The notes: generated from the sequence alone by a model not told the origin. DNA of 64,000 bases from Methanothermobacter wolfeii (GCF_025397995.1 NZ_CP104550.1:1447775-1511774); one strand, 5' to 3'; counted from the first letter of the stretch, positions 47,164 through 57,012 are shown. Numbers and translations: made by a program.

Positions 47164-50100
47164 CTCACCCCCCTCACATATCCGCGGCCATACAGGTAGG
47201 GGAGGATACCTTGCCTGTTCAATTCATCACACATATTCTCCTTCACCTTATCCGTTATCCTCCGAGCCATATCATCCACATCCACCTCAGATTCAATCTT
47301 ATCCACGGAGACATTCGTATTTATCTGCAGATTCAAACCACCCATCAACATGGATGACCCCCGACCAGCAGTCACATCGGATGGTATTACGAGACTCGGT
47401 TTCCCGAGGCTCTCAACGGTACCGGGGATTGTAGCACTCAATCCCCTATTGAAGTGTGTCCCGAGGAGGTAACCATATTCATGCATAATCTCATAGGTTA
47501 GGGTGGATAATGGCCCCTCTTTTGGTGGTGATGATGGTAACAACCTTCTTATGATGCTAAGAACACGGTTTAGGTTAGGAATCGCTGAACGGATTCCTGC
47601 TGCAAGGTTAGATATGAAACTTGACCCCCACTCCCTGAACTTGGAGGCTATGCCACTGAAATTAGGGAGAGGTAGGCTTGGCCATTTGAATGACTTGAAC
47701 GAGGATGACACGGCACTCTTAAATTTGGACCATGCTGATTTCATAAGCCCTGCGAAGTCTGGTAGTTTGATGTTGGGAAGGTTTGGCCATCTGAATGATT
47801 TGAAGGCTGAGCGGACCCACGCCTTGAACTGCTCCCATTTACTCCGTATGCCTCCCACTATATCAGGGACCTTAATAGAGGGTAAGCTCGGCCATTTAAA
47901 GGAGGGGATGCGACTGTACACCCACGCCTTGAACTGCTCCCATTTACTCCGTATGCCTCCCACTATATCAGGGACCTTAATAGAGGGTAAGCTCGGCCAT
48001 TCAAAGGAGGGGATATGACTGTACACCCACACCTTAAATTCCTCCCACTTGCTCCTCATGACCCCCACTATATCAGGGACCTTAATAGGGGGTAAGCTCG
48101 GCCATTCAAAGGAAGGGATGTGACTGTACACCCACGCCTTGAAATCACTCCACATCTGACTGAACCCTTCTTTAAGGTATCTTGCAGGGTCCTTGAAGAA
48201 GTTCTCAACTTCACGCCTGAACGGTTCCTGGATGTACACTCTGGCATTCTCGAGGAGTATGTTCTTCGCTTTTTCCCACTCTTCAGGTCCCATGATGGCC
48301 TTGAATATTGTTTCTGGGGAGAAGATCCTCCTTAACCATTCAGGGTAACTGTACTCTGCAACAGGACTGACGAATTTGAATGGATCCTCGAGGATGTCCC
48401 TCAAGTACTCTTTAAAGTTGTAGAGTATGTCTGCTGTTTGCAGCGCCACCCCGACGCCTTCCCCCACAGCCTTCACGAGAGTTCTCCCTATACTGGTACC
48501 GAACCTAGGAAGAATACTGCTGGCAGCATCATCAAGGTTCGTGCCGAGACGAGTGATTACCCCGTCAACATCTAGCCTATCAAAGGCTCTACCACCTTCA
48601 TCCCTGAGCAGGTTCTTTAATCGATCCCAGAGTTTCCGGGCCACCTCCCTCAGAGAGTCCTCCATCTTATTCAAAAATTTCTGAACAAAATCATCCGTCT
48701 TGAGACGGGTGATAGCATCATCCAAGGCATTTTTCAATGCGTCTTTCACGGATTCAGCGAATCCTGTTAGTCTCTCCCTGCTAACATTCTTAAGTGAATC
48801 CTTCAGGACGTCCCATATCTTTTTAATCACTATCTTCAGGGCTTTTTTAACTAAGTCGTAGATATCCTTAACGATGGAAAAGAATAGGATAGATGCTACC
48901 ATTTGCCCTACATACCCAGTTCCCTCCAGGAAAGTATTAATATCATCAATAAACTTGTCAAGATTCCCTTTTATCTCTGTGAGGATATCACGGTGCGCAG
49001 CGGCTGACTCACCCAGCGCCTTGTTTGTCTTCTTAGCATTCTCTTCACTCACATCCCCCAATTCATCCCATTTATCAGCAACCTCTGCAAGAGCCGGGCC
49101 GGCCTTCTCACCGAAGATTTCAGTAGCCACTCGGGCTCTCTCCGCATCATCAGGTATGGTGCTCAAGTATGTGAGGAATTCCTCCAGCACCTCATTGAAG
49201 CTCTTCAGGTTCCCTGATGAGTCTCTAACACTTATCCCGAGTTTCTCCAGTTTCTTACCATACTCCTCCACCACATCGGAGCCTTCCTTCCATTCACGTC
49301 CGATGTTTCCGAGTTCTCTGCCCAGCTGCCTGATAACCCTTGTCCCCCGTGGCCCTAGGCTGGCGATGATCTTCGCTGTGGTGTCAGCTGACACCCCCGC
49401 TTGGTCCAGGTAGTACCCTGTACGGTCAACCATTCCGAGAAACTCGGTGAAGCTGGAGAACCCTGACCGTCTCCAGAGTTCTAAGAGTTTATGGGTGAGG
49501 CCCTCACTCTCCGCGACCGTGATGTTAAAGTCCCTGAAAACCCTTGCAAGGGTGAGTGTTACTGTGGATGCATCCTCCCCACTCCTTGCGACTGCTGTGA
49601 GTGCCGCCTTATAGTATCCGATGGTGAGTGTGTAGTCACGTGTGTATGATGCGAGGGTGTACATTATCTCAGCCCCACCCTTCATCCCGAGGGTGTAGTT
49701 ATAGTTCGCCTCGATCGTTTTCTCCAGTTCTTTCCTCTGCCCCCTCGTGGCGTTTGTAAGGACGGCTGTCTGATCTATGAGCTTCCCATAGTTCAGGGCT
49801 GACGTTATACCTTGGTAGCTCATGTATGCCCCTAACAATCCAATGACCTGGGATTTCATGTCTGAGACTGCGGATGTGATGCTGGATAGCCTGTCCTCCG
49901 CTTCCTCAATACCCTCCGTGTTAACCTCAACGTTCACTTCCTGGCCGTCTGCTTCCTTGATACTATGTTTCAGTTCATCTACCCCTTCAGCCCCTTCAAC
50001 TGAAACCTCCACGGTTGTGGAGTATTCTCTCTCCAGATCATCCATTACATGGTTAAGGTCTTTGATGTCATCCATGCCCTCCACTTCAGCGTGCACTGTG

Positions 50101-50632
50101 GTGGTGATGTCATTGGGGATTTCATGGATTGATTTGATGATGGATTCTATGATGGTTGTGGCGTTATCATCCACCCCCACTTTTATGGTGACTTCATCTG
50201 GGAGTTCATTCAACTTTTCAAGGACCATGTCAAGGGTTTTGGTAGCGTCATCATCTGTTGTGATCTTCAGGTGCGCTTCTTCAACTTCGTCAAGTTTCTG
50301 GTTGATCTTCTCCAGGACATCTATGACTCCATCTTCCTCTGCAGTGAGGTGAATGTTTATATCGTCAGGGATGTGGTCTAATTGGATGAGTATGTCTGTG
50401 AGGACGTCTGTGAGTTCATTCTCAGCGGAGAGGTGTACTTGTAATTCCTCAGGTAGTTCATCGAGGCTGCTGTTGATCGAGTCAAGTATGGGGGTGAGGT
50501 TGTCCCCCCCCCCTCCAGGTTGATCTGAACATCCCCGGGGAGATTCTGTAGGGTTTCGTTCATCTCTTGCAGTCCAGTCACGACGCTTTCAGCGTCCATC
50601 TGGACTTCAATGGCTATGCTATGGTCACTCAT
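47160..50632 (-). CDS. Tape measure protein, frame broken at a run of ten G
   Basis: The long phage gene between tail chaperones and distal tail. The start at 50632 opens MSDHSIAIEVQMDAESVVTG. At 50504-50513 (ten G on the coding strand) the frame shifts: the remaining 1100 or so residues are in another frame, which continues DNLTPILDSINSSLDEL without a gap. The gene is whole if the tract has 8 or 11 G, or if ribosomes slip back one base. The N-terminal part has repeats of about 30-35 residues with an LPDDV-type core. The C-terminal part has five repeats of about 34 residues with FEWPSLPSIKVPDIVGGI, seen as 102-bp repeats around 47.7-48.1 kb. A middle section with Gly/Ala-rich helices could cross a membrane. 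Tape length sets tail length. Confidence 0.85.
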
Positions 50633-50697
50633 CTATCCCACCGACCGAAAAGAACATATACCAATATACTAATATAATAAATCAAGAGGTGATCATG

Positions 50698-51126
50698 ATG
50701 GAGGTGAAATGTGAAAAATGTGGACTTGAATACACAATCCCCGAAGGAGAAAAGGTGGAGGGGTACGTCTGTGAATGCGGAGGCCCCCTGAAGGAGAGCC
50801 CTCAACATGACCCTGCCCCAGGACTCATAGGCCTCATAATCCTCGATGCAATAACACTCATCTGGAACCCACAGGTTACAACAGACCAGTGCATGCTCCT
50901 AAGTATTGGCCTCCTAAGCCTCCCCCTCCTCATCATATTGAACATCCTATACAAGAAACATCCCCGGTTCCTGAGGACTGTGAATCCCCTCCCATCAATA
51001 TTCATAGGAGCGGCATGGTACAATATCTTCACAGGGGCAGGGAACTATCTGATGGGGATAATAGGATTAACCATAATATTCATGGCTGTGGAAACCACCT
51101 ATAAAGCCATCAGAAACCAGCCTTAA
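50698..51126 (+). CDS. Reversed moron-like gene: zinc ribbon plus membrane helices
   Basis: The only gene on the plus strand within the prophage. It has CEKCGLEYTIPEG and CECGGPL (a zinc-ribbon-like pair of knuckles, residues 5-35) and then three or four hydrophobic segments. GAGGTG six bases upstream decides ATG 50698. An A/T-rich promoter-like stretch with CGAAAAG and ACATATA lies at about 50643-50660. It stands between tail chaperone and tape measure genes, a place where morons are inserted. Expression during lysogeny and a host-benefit or superinfection role are guesses. Confidence 0.7.
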   Translation: MEVKCEKCGLEYTIPEGEKVEGYVCECGGPLKESPQHDPAPGLIGLIILDAITLIWNPQVTTDQCMLLSIGLLSLPLLIILNILYKKHPRFLRTVNPLPSIFIGAAWYNIFTGAGNYLMGIIGLTIIFMAVETTYKAIRNQP

Positions 51127-51139
51127 CCAGTCACCCCCC

Positions 51140-51328
51140 CTATTTTTTTCTCTGATAATTCAACCTTTTCAGTTCCTCAATTTTCTCCTCCACATCCACA
51201 GAAAACCACCCCTCAACAGATGATGGGGGGTCCATCTGTGCCAGATAATATTCCACGAGGAGGGAGTATGGGAACTCCAGGATCCTATTAACCATCCATC
51301 CCCCTTTTAAACTTAAATTCAGAATCAT
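51140..51328 (-). CDS. Second tail-assembly-chaperone-like small protein
   Basis: 62 aa, opening MILNLSLKGGWMVNRILEFP, overlapping the stop of the preceding chaperone gene by ATGA. The pair, just upstream of the tape measure, occupies the place of lambda gpG/gpT-type chaperones. No recognisable family. Confidence 0.5.
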   Translation of the reverse strand: MILNLSLKGGWMVNRILEFPYSLLVEYYLAQMDPPSSVEGWFSVDVEEKIEELKRLNYQRKK

Positions 51329-51873
51329 CCTTTTGAGGTGGATCCACTCTTCTTCCGCCTTGAACCCTTCTTTTTCTTCCCCTTAACACCCCCACTGTCA
51401 GAGGGCTCCCCTATCAACTCAGGATTACTAAGTTTCAGCATGGTGTCTACAACTGTCCTGACCATCATAGGGGGTATCTCCACGTCTGGAAGACTATCAA
51501 TGTACTCCGTTAAGCGACCATCCCTCTCAGCCTCCTTATAATCCTCCTCATCCCTGTACAGACTCCTCTTGAGACCTCTCTGTGCTAACCTGTAACCCAG
51601 TTCACTGGTCTCAACCAGGAGCCGGTCCACACGATCCTTCATCTCCTTAACCTTCCTAGCATCCTCCTCTGTGATCTCCTCCTCAGTCTTTCCCTCAATC
51701 TTCTTCATCAAGTTATTATACTTCACAGAAATCTCAAGCGCTTCATTGCGTTTCTCCATGAGGGGGATGACGTACTCACTGTCCACCACCCTGTACCCTT
51801 CCAGTTCCACTTCCACACCATTCAGATCGATGACTTCCTTCTTAAAAAATGAAAACCTTGGGGTTGTGATAAT
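51325..51873 (-). CDS. Tail assembly chaperone, possible non-standard start
   Basis: Mainly helical, charged protein with a Lys/Arg/Gly-rich tail (KGKKKKGSRRKKSG). The first standard start is GTG 51816, which lacks an SD site. The frame is open upstream and reads IITTPRFSFFKKEVIDLNG, and GGGGGTGA sits just before ATT 51873, so initiation at ATT (or CTG 51876) is possible. The 3' end is rich in A and G runs where a frameshift onto the next ORF could occur. Position after the tail tube and before the tape measure supports a chaperone role. Confidence 0.6.
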   Translation of the reverse strand: MITTPRFSFFKKEVIDLNGVEVELEGYRVVDSEYVIPLMEKRNEALEISVKYNNLMKKIEGKTEEEITEEDARKVKEMKDRVDRLLVETSELGYRLAQRGLKRSLYRDEEDYKEAERDGRLTEYIDSLPDVEIPPMMVRTVVDTMLKLSNPELIGEPSDSGGVKGKKKKGSRRKKSGSTSKG

Positions 51874-51887
51874 CAGTCACCCCCACA

Positions 51888-52595
51888 CTATTCTTTAGGA
51901 AGAATCAGTTTTGGTGTTTCGGCGACGGTCATCTCCAGGTCGAATGTCAAGTTATCACCTGCCTTCGCGGCAGGGAGGCTGGGGGACATTTTCACGTTCT
52001 CAAAGTATATCCTTCCAAGTGTTTCATCCGCAACGTGAAACGTCATGTAACCGTAGAGATTCAGTGGCTTGTCCATGAGCCTGTACACTGACTCTGATGT
52101 TCCTGATGATTCCTCATAGAACATGAGCTTCTTGAACTGTTCAAGCCCATTCGCACTGAGTATCTGATCTGACTTTATCGTTATTGTCATACCGGCGTAT
52201 GCTGTGAGCTTCGCAGCATTGTTCAGTATACTGACTTCCTTAGTATCCTGCTTAATATCAACGGTGACCCCCTGCGCCAGGAAGGGTTCCAGTTCCTCCA
52301 CATAACTAGCCGTCACGGTGGTCTCTGATCCATCTGTTTCAAAACCAACCGCTCGTCCTTCATCATCCTCAATTATGCCAGTCACGGTAACGGTTGACCC
52401 GTCACTGTCACTAGTAACCGTCACATCCTCAGGTTTCACGCTAAGCGAATTACATGACCGGGGGAAGATCGGGGGATTCTTTACCATGAATTCCCCTGAA
52501 GTCCCAGTTATATTTTCACCAGTAATGGGTATCCCAAGGAAAAACCCAACATTTTCACCTGTAAGTATAGTTTCTGCCAGTTTATCCACCAGCAT
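51888..52595 (-). CDS. Major tail tube protein
   Basis: 235 aa with strongly beta-rich Thr/Val/Ser sequence (VTVTSDSDGSTVTVTGIIED) and position just after the tail terminator gene. ATG 52595 has GAGGTG six bases upstream, deciding the start over the frame limit at 52604. Assignment by location and composition. Confidence 0.65.
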   Translation of the reverse strand: MLVDKLAETILTGENVGFFLGIPITGENITGTSGEFMVKNPPIFPRSCNSLSVKPEDVTVTSDSDGSTVTVTGIIEDDEGRAVGFETDGSETTVTASYVEELEPFLAQGVTVDIKQDTKEVSILNNAAKLTAYAGMTITIKSDQILSANGLEQFKKLMFYEESSGTSESVYRLMDKPLNLYGYMTFHVADETLGRIYFENVKMSPSLPAAKAGDNLTFDLEMTVAETPKLILPKE

Positions 52596-52600
52596 ATATA

Positions 52601-53005
52601 TCACCTCATCATGTTTTTCACAGTGAGTGTGATGTCAAATGCGACGTAGTATCGCGTATCATCCATCACATCCTGCCATATGGCCTTATCCCAGGCCTGT
52701 ACCATCACCCTTGCAGTGCCGAGATTCGTGTACATGAACTCAGAGGTCAGCTTTTCAAGGACAGTGTTCCGTTTCTCGATAGCATCTGTGATACCCTCAG
52801 CCACCTTCCAGATCCCTGTGATGTGGGCCTCGAATTCCCCCTCGTAGGCAGAACCATTCAAAACTGGTTCGAGGCGTTTGAGCTTTGAGATGTTCAGTAT
52901 TATGACTGATTCACCCTCAATCCTCTCATTGAAGTCGAGGACGACAGTGCCGACTCCAAGTTCCTCCAGTTTCTCCTTGAATAGTAATTCTATCTCAGAG
53001 ATCAT
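52601..53005 (-). CDS. Tail terminator-like protein
   Basis: 134 aa from ATG 53005, which overlaps the previous stop (ATGA). The sequence of alternating helix and strand (FKEKLEELGVGTVVLDFNER ... TRYYVAFDITLTVKNMM) and its place after the gp10-like gene fit a tail terminator (gpU-like). No firm motif. Confidence 0.5.
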   Translation of the reverse strand: MISEIELLFKEKLEELGVGTVVLDFNERIEGESVIILNISKLKRLEPVLNGSAYEGEFEAHITGIWKVAEGITDAIEKRNTVLEKLTSEFMYTNLGTARVMVQAWDKAIWQDVMDDTRYYVAFDITLTVKNMMR

Positions 53006-53412
53006 TCTCTCAACCACTCTATGAGTGTTTCCTCCACCACACCCTCAGGTGCACTGTACGCCACAACGGCGCTGAAGTAGTCATTTGGTGGCGCGGGTCT
53101 CGCATAGGCGACTGGATGGGGTAGTTCAGGCCACCAGAGAGCTTTCCTCCGGACCGGGAACACCCATCCACGTCCATGGAGTACGAATGGGAGGTAGTAT
53201 GCGAGGTTACTTAGTTCACCAGTGCTTCCTTCGATGCTGATGATGTGGCTGTCGCGGAGATTCCCTGTCTTTACTGGGGCTGTGTTCTCAGCGATCCCCT
53301 GGAGTTGATTCAATATCTTTTCAAGGGTCTCCTCGATTTTCCCTTGGACCTCATGGGGTTTCTCCATGAGAGCATCTGGCTTGTCTATCCTGATCTCTAT
53401 CATGGCATTCAC
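53002..53412 (-). CDS. HK97 gp10-like tail completion protein
   Basis: APVKTGNLRDSH is the hallmark of the HK97 gp10/minor-tail family. 136 aa. GTG 53412 overlaps the previous stop (GTGA). Confidence 0.7.
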   Translation of the reverse strand: MNAMIEIRIDKPDALMEKPHEVQGKIEETLEKILNQLQGIAENTAPVKTGNLRDSHIISIEGSTGELSNLAYYLPFVLHGRGWVFPVRRKALWWPELPHPVAYARPAPPNDYFSAVVAYSAPEGVVEETLIEWLRE

Positions 53413-53759
53413 GTGTCCGCTATCCTCTGTAGGGTTGCCTCGATATGTGTCCTGTTCTTGATGATACTAGTAACGGTGTACTTGTCCTCGCCGATGAGGA
53501 TGTGGTCCCCTCTCATGATGGACACACCGAGTGGTATGAGTACGTATGCGTCATAATCACTGATCCTCTGCCCATTGATGATGCGTTCCCCTCCACGGTT
53601 CACATGGAAAAATGCCTTCAGAGGCCTGGTATCATCCTCGTAGACTGGTTGTCCTCGCTGATCCCTCTCCTTCAGGCTGTGGTGCACAAGTGTAACCTCC
53701 TGTCCATACCTCCGTAGCAACCGTTGGAACCCTCCTTTAATCCTCTTCATCACCATCAT
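53409..53759 (-). CDS. Head-tail joining (head closure) protein
   Basis: 116 aa, with a beta-barrel-like arrangement (VTLVHHSLKERDQRGQPVYE ... DHILIGEDKYTVTSI) typical of SPP1 gp16/HK97 head closure proteins. Overlaps its neighbours on both sides. Start may be ATG 53750. Confidence 0.6.
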   Translation of the reverse strand: MMVMKRIKGGFQRLLRRYGQEVTLVHHSLKERDQRGQPVYEDDTRPLKAFFHVNRGGERIINGQRISDYDAYVLIPLGVSIMRGDHILIGEDKYTVTSIIKNRTHIEATLQRIADT

Positions 53760-54057
53760 CCCTTGGTCTCCAGATCCTCATACCCTGTAGTCTTAGAAGA
53801 GCATGGGATAGTCTCCTCCTCACATCCTCAGCCTGTTCTGTGATGCTGAACCGTCCATCGGTGAAGTTCATGTCCTTTGTGAGGTCATTGAGTATCATTG
53901 CAACCACATACTCGTCCACGATGTCCTCAGGTGCATGGGGGTTGATCCTCTCAGCTCTTGCCCTGTACTCTTCTATTTTCCTATCTATGAATGCCTGTAG
54001 GGATTCATCCGCTTCGTCCAGGCCAAGATGGATGTAGATGTCATGCTTAGGGTTCAT
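53737..54057 (-). CDS. Head-tail connector protein
   Basis: 106 aa, helical, acidic tail (RDDGDEED), in the usual place right after the capsid gene, where connector proteins of the gp6/gp15 type lie. No definitive motif. Confidence 0.55.
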   Translation of the reverse strand: MNPKHDIYIHLGLDEADESLQAFIDRKIEEYRARAERINPHAPEDIVDEYVVAMILNDLTKDMNFTDGRFSITEQAEDVRRRLSHALLRLQGMRIWRPRDDGDEED

Positions 54058-54136
54058 TTTGCATTCCTTCTATCACCATGGCAAGATAGTGTACTGTGAT
54101 TATTAGGAGGGATCTACTACTGCCATTCTCATCCAC
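54047..54136 (-). CDS. Possible 29-residue ORF between capsid and connector
   Basis: GTG 54136, overlapping the capsid stop, opens a frame (VDENGSSRSLLIITVHYLAM) that ends inside the connector start region. Tiling at both ends hints at translation but no SD site is seen. Confidence 0.3.
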   Translation of the reverse strand: MDENGSSRSLLIITVHYLAMVIEGMQNEP

Positions 54137-55073
54137 CTGAGGACATGTCTATGACCGCAGCGACTGCCGCATTCTCATCCTCATAGTTGCAATCTGCTCT
54201 GAGGCTGGCAATGTACTCAGTCCTCCTCATCGCAGCGTCACGTTTGGGTTCTATCCTGATATTCCTCCAGAACCCGTATACGAGGTTCGTGGGGACCGTG
54301 AGGAGGGCCCTTGCTTTATCGTCGCCGAGGGCATCCAGGGCAGGGACATACTGTATTGGTATACCATCATACTGCAGTCCCGTGGCACCTATGAGGGCCG
54401 AGTCACCGAGTCCTGTTTCCCTGACGAGTAGCTGCTTCCTGTATCCGTTGTATATCTCATTGGAGACGTAGAACTTCATCCTTGGCTTGAGCTGCAAGTA
54501 CCTCGTGTCCAGTTCATCCATCATGCCGTCAAAGAGGTTGAGGGGCCAGTTCTCATCTTCAGGTTCTGCATCAGTATACTGGTTCCCTGCAAGCTTCATC
54601 CATCCATCATTGATCCTGTAGAGTTCCCTGCCAGTGGTGAGGCTGGAGTCAGCATGTAGGAAGAAGCACTCCAGGTCATAGGTGACTCCACTTGCAAGGA
54701 GTGATGTGATTGTCTGTTCGAATGCTGACTGTTCTATGTTGTCCTCCAGGGCCTCATCCTCAAGGACGACCTTGGTTACGAGTTCTTTCATCTCCAGTGT
54801 ATTGGTGCTCACGGTCACTTCATCAGCAGTCGGGGCAACCTTTGTCCCTGATGTGTTCCTGCCAGGTTCCAGTTCAACACCGAGGCTTATCCTTGAAATG
54901 TCCACCTCATAGGACTTGAGGGCATTCAGGACCCTTGCATCCTTTATTATCGCGGAGTTTTCACGGACTTCCCTGACGAACTCCCCGAACCTCTGAACCG
55001 CGAGTATCCCTTTTCCAAGGTCAGGGACGTCTATCTTAGGGGTTATTTGGAATGGTTTGTTCAGAAAATCCAT
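54129..55073 (-). CDS. Major capsid protein
   Basis: 314 aa, HK97-like architecture expected from place: after the protease/scaffold gene and before the connectors. Opens MDFLNKPFQITPKIDVPDLG with an ENSAIIKDARV segment and a C-terminal YDGIPIQYVPALDAL region seen in major capsid proteins of bacterial siphoviruses with separate scaffolds. Confidence 0.8.
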   Translation of the reverse strand: MDFLNKPFQITPKIDVPDLGKGILAVQRFGEFVREVRENSAIIKDARVLNALKSYEVDISRISLGVELEPGRNTSGTKVAPTADEVTVSTNTLEMKELVTKVVLEDEALEDNIEQSAFEQTITSLLASGVTYDLECFFLHADSSLTTGRELYRINDGWMKLAGNQYTDAEPEDENWPLNLFDGMMDELDTRYLQLKPRMKFYVSNEIYNGYRKQLLVRETGLGDSALIGATGLQYDGIPIQYVPALDALGDDKARALLTVPTNLVYGFWRNIRIEPKRDAAMRRTEYIASLRADCNYEDENAAVAAVIDMSSGG

Positions 55074-55087
55074 ATTACCACCTCATA

Positions 55088-56308
55088 TCATCTTTTTATG
55101 GGCCTGCCGAAACGGTCAACACCCATGATTTTTAAGTCACTTGCATCGTTATGCTTCTTCTCAGCCACCTGCCCCTTCAGGGATTGTGGTTCTACTTTGG
55201 ACGTGGCGGCTTCATCGACTACTTGTTCGGGGTTTACTTTATCTTCGTCCTCATCATCATCCTCTTCTTCCATCATTTCATTGAGGCGTTCATGTATCTT
55301 GGATATCTCTTTTTTCAATTCCTGGATTGCTTCTAGGATGGTATTTGTGGTTATTTCCTCTTCCGGTTCTGGTTCTTGTTTTTCATCCTTCACAGCCTCT
55401 CCCCCCTCATCATCATCGAAGTAGGATTTGAGGGTTGTGAAGATCTGCTTCAGGAGAGATTTCTCATCCACATCATCACCTCCATCTCGTTTGATGCTCA
55501 AGTATTTGGCCTTAGGGACGGCAGGCTTGTCAACTATTGAGATAGTGACAACTTCCCATGGCCATCCCAGTTCACGGAGGGTTGTCTTCGGGTAAGATTT
55601 CTGTGCTTTCTGTGCGGGCACGGCTGTGATGCTGAATCCAGTATATTTCCCCGTCTTCACCCCCTCCCATATGCCGTCATCGTAGATCCTCGCTGTGATC
55701 ATCCACGTCCCCCGGGGTAAGTGGACGCCATTGATTTCCTCATCAGCACGGAGGATGTAGGACTCCACTGGTCTGGCGACGTTCCTGAACCTATGCATAA
55801 TGTCAATGTTCTGGTAGTCCTCCATGAACTTGTAGGCAACCTCTTCAACCTGTTCCGCCGTCACCACATCCCCATCTAGGTCAGGTTCATCCGGGACGAG
55901 AACAGGTCCTGTGACCAGGCGTTTATCCTTGTTTATCTTCACGGCATGGTTCCCATACTGGAGGGTGTATGTTTTCTCCGATGCCTCCTCCTTGGCCATC
56001 TCGAGGAGTTCGCTTGCAGCATCATATATCTCCTGGTTCCTGGGCGCGCCTCTGGCCCCCGCAGTGTAGGACTTGATGGCCCTGAGCGCCTGGATGTACA
56101 CTTCACCTCCACGGCCATAAGGGTAGGCATAGGCCTCAGCGGTGTTGGGGTCGGCCTCAGGGTCCTTCCCGAGGTGGAATAGTGCATATTCCTCGATATC
56201 CTTGAAATCCTCAAGGTTGGGTTTCTCCCACTTGCCATCATTCACCTTCCCGGCTTGTATCAGTCCCTTGGCATGATCATATCCTTTCCTATTCAGTTTC
56301 CATGTCAC
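55088..56308 (-). CDS. XkdF-like prohead protease fused to scaffold
   Basis: Residues about 115-270 match the XkdF-like serine protease domain (VTGPVLVPDEPDLDGDVVTA, MHRFRNVARPVES, GKYTGFSITAVPAQ). The C-terminal 120 residues are highly charged and coiled-coil-like (IQELKKEISKIHERLNEMME), as in internal scaffolds. The two functions in one protein are known in related phages. GTG 56308 start. Confidence 0.8.
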   Translation of the reverse strand: MTWKLNRKGYDHAKGLIQAGKVNDGKWEKPNLEDFKDIEEYALFHLGKDPEADPNTAEAYAYPYGRGGEVYIQALRAIKSYTAGARGAPRNQEIYDAASELLEMAKEEASEKTYTLQYGNHAVKINKDKRLVTGPVLVPDEPDLDGDVVTAEQVEEVAYKFMEDYQNIDIMHRFRNVARPVESYILRADEEINGVHLPRGTWMITARIYDDGIWEGVKTGKYTGFSITAVPAQKAQKSYPKTTLRELGWPWEVVTISIVDKPAVPKAKYLSIKRDGGDDVDEKSLLKQIFTTLKSYFDDDEGGEAVKDEKQEPEPEEEITTNTILEAIQELKKEISKIHERLNEMMEEEDDDEDEDKVNPEQVVDEAATSKVEPQSLKGQVAEKKHNDASDLKIMGVDRFGRPIKR

Positions 56309-56378
56309 AACATATCACACTCCTATACTCTATAATGGGAATGGTGGTGGGGGTACAACCTCAAAATCAATGCCGATA

Positions 56379-56987
56379 TCACTGAAAATCCTCCATGATC
56401 TCATCAAAGTACTCAAGGTCAGGGCCGCTGTACTCTGAAAGGTCATCTATTGGGTTCCCCTCTTCATCACAGGGCTCCGGATGGCACCTACAAAAGGGGT
56501 GAGGTATGTGGGGGAACCCTTCAACCCTGTAGGGTGAAGCGTCCTCATATTCTTGGCAGGTATCGCAGACATGATCATCCCCCATAGTCACCCAATTCAA
56601 GTATAAGTCCCGGCCATAATCCTCCGCGTGCCGCCTGTACGCCTCTATCTCAGCATCTCTCTCAGCATCCCGGGTCAGGTAGATTACTGCAAGGCCCAGG
56701 AAATAGATAAGCCCCCTCATATCAGTCTCATCCTCTGATGGGGCCTCATCCATATCCTCATCCTTCATGTCCTCAAGGGCGGCTATGAGCTCATCATATT
56801 CCCTACGGGTCACACCATATTTTCTGATGAACTCCTCCCTTGTGAGGGCCTGCAAGTCATCTATGAACGCCTCTACACTGGAGACCCTCACCCGGTTCAT
56901 GATATGCTCTGTGGAGTCCATGAAATCATCTATCATGGAGTTCAGCTTCTCTGGGTTGTAATCTATTCCTCCGGGACGTGCCATCAT
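56379..56987 (-). CDS. MuF-like minor head protein
   Basis: 202 aa. The C-terminal region CDTCQEYEDASPYRVEGFPH followed by HPFCRCHPEP is the cysteine-histidine signature of Mu gpF/SPP1 gp7 head morphogenesis proteins. The N-terminal half is helical. It follows the portal gene after 137 bp. Confidence 0.75.
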   Translation of the reverse strand: MMARPGGIDYNPEKLNSMIDDFMDSTEHIMNRVRVSSVEAFIDDLQALTREEFIRKYGVTRREYDELIAALEDMKDEDMDEAPSEDETDMRGLIYFLGLAVIYLTRDAERDAEIEAYRRHAEDYGRDLYLNWVTMGDDHVCDTCQEYEDASPYRVEGFPHIPHPFCRCHPEPCDEEGNPIDDLSEYSGPDLEYFDEIMEDFQ

Positions 56988-57012
56988 CTCACCATGAGAT
57001 TGTTAGTAGGGA

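Noticed and set aside
56310-56400. 24-residue overlapping frame ending in PPPPFPL after the MuF-like gene
   Set aside because: No SD site and mostly inside the MuF-like gene; could be chance in a proline-rich reading.
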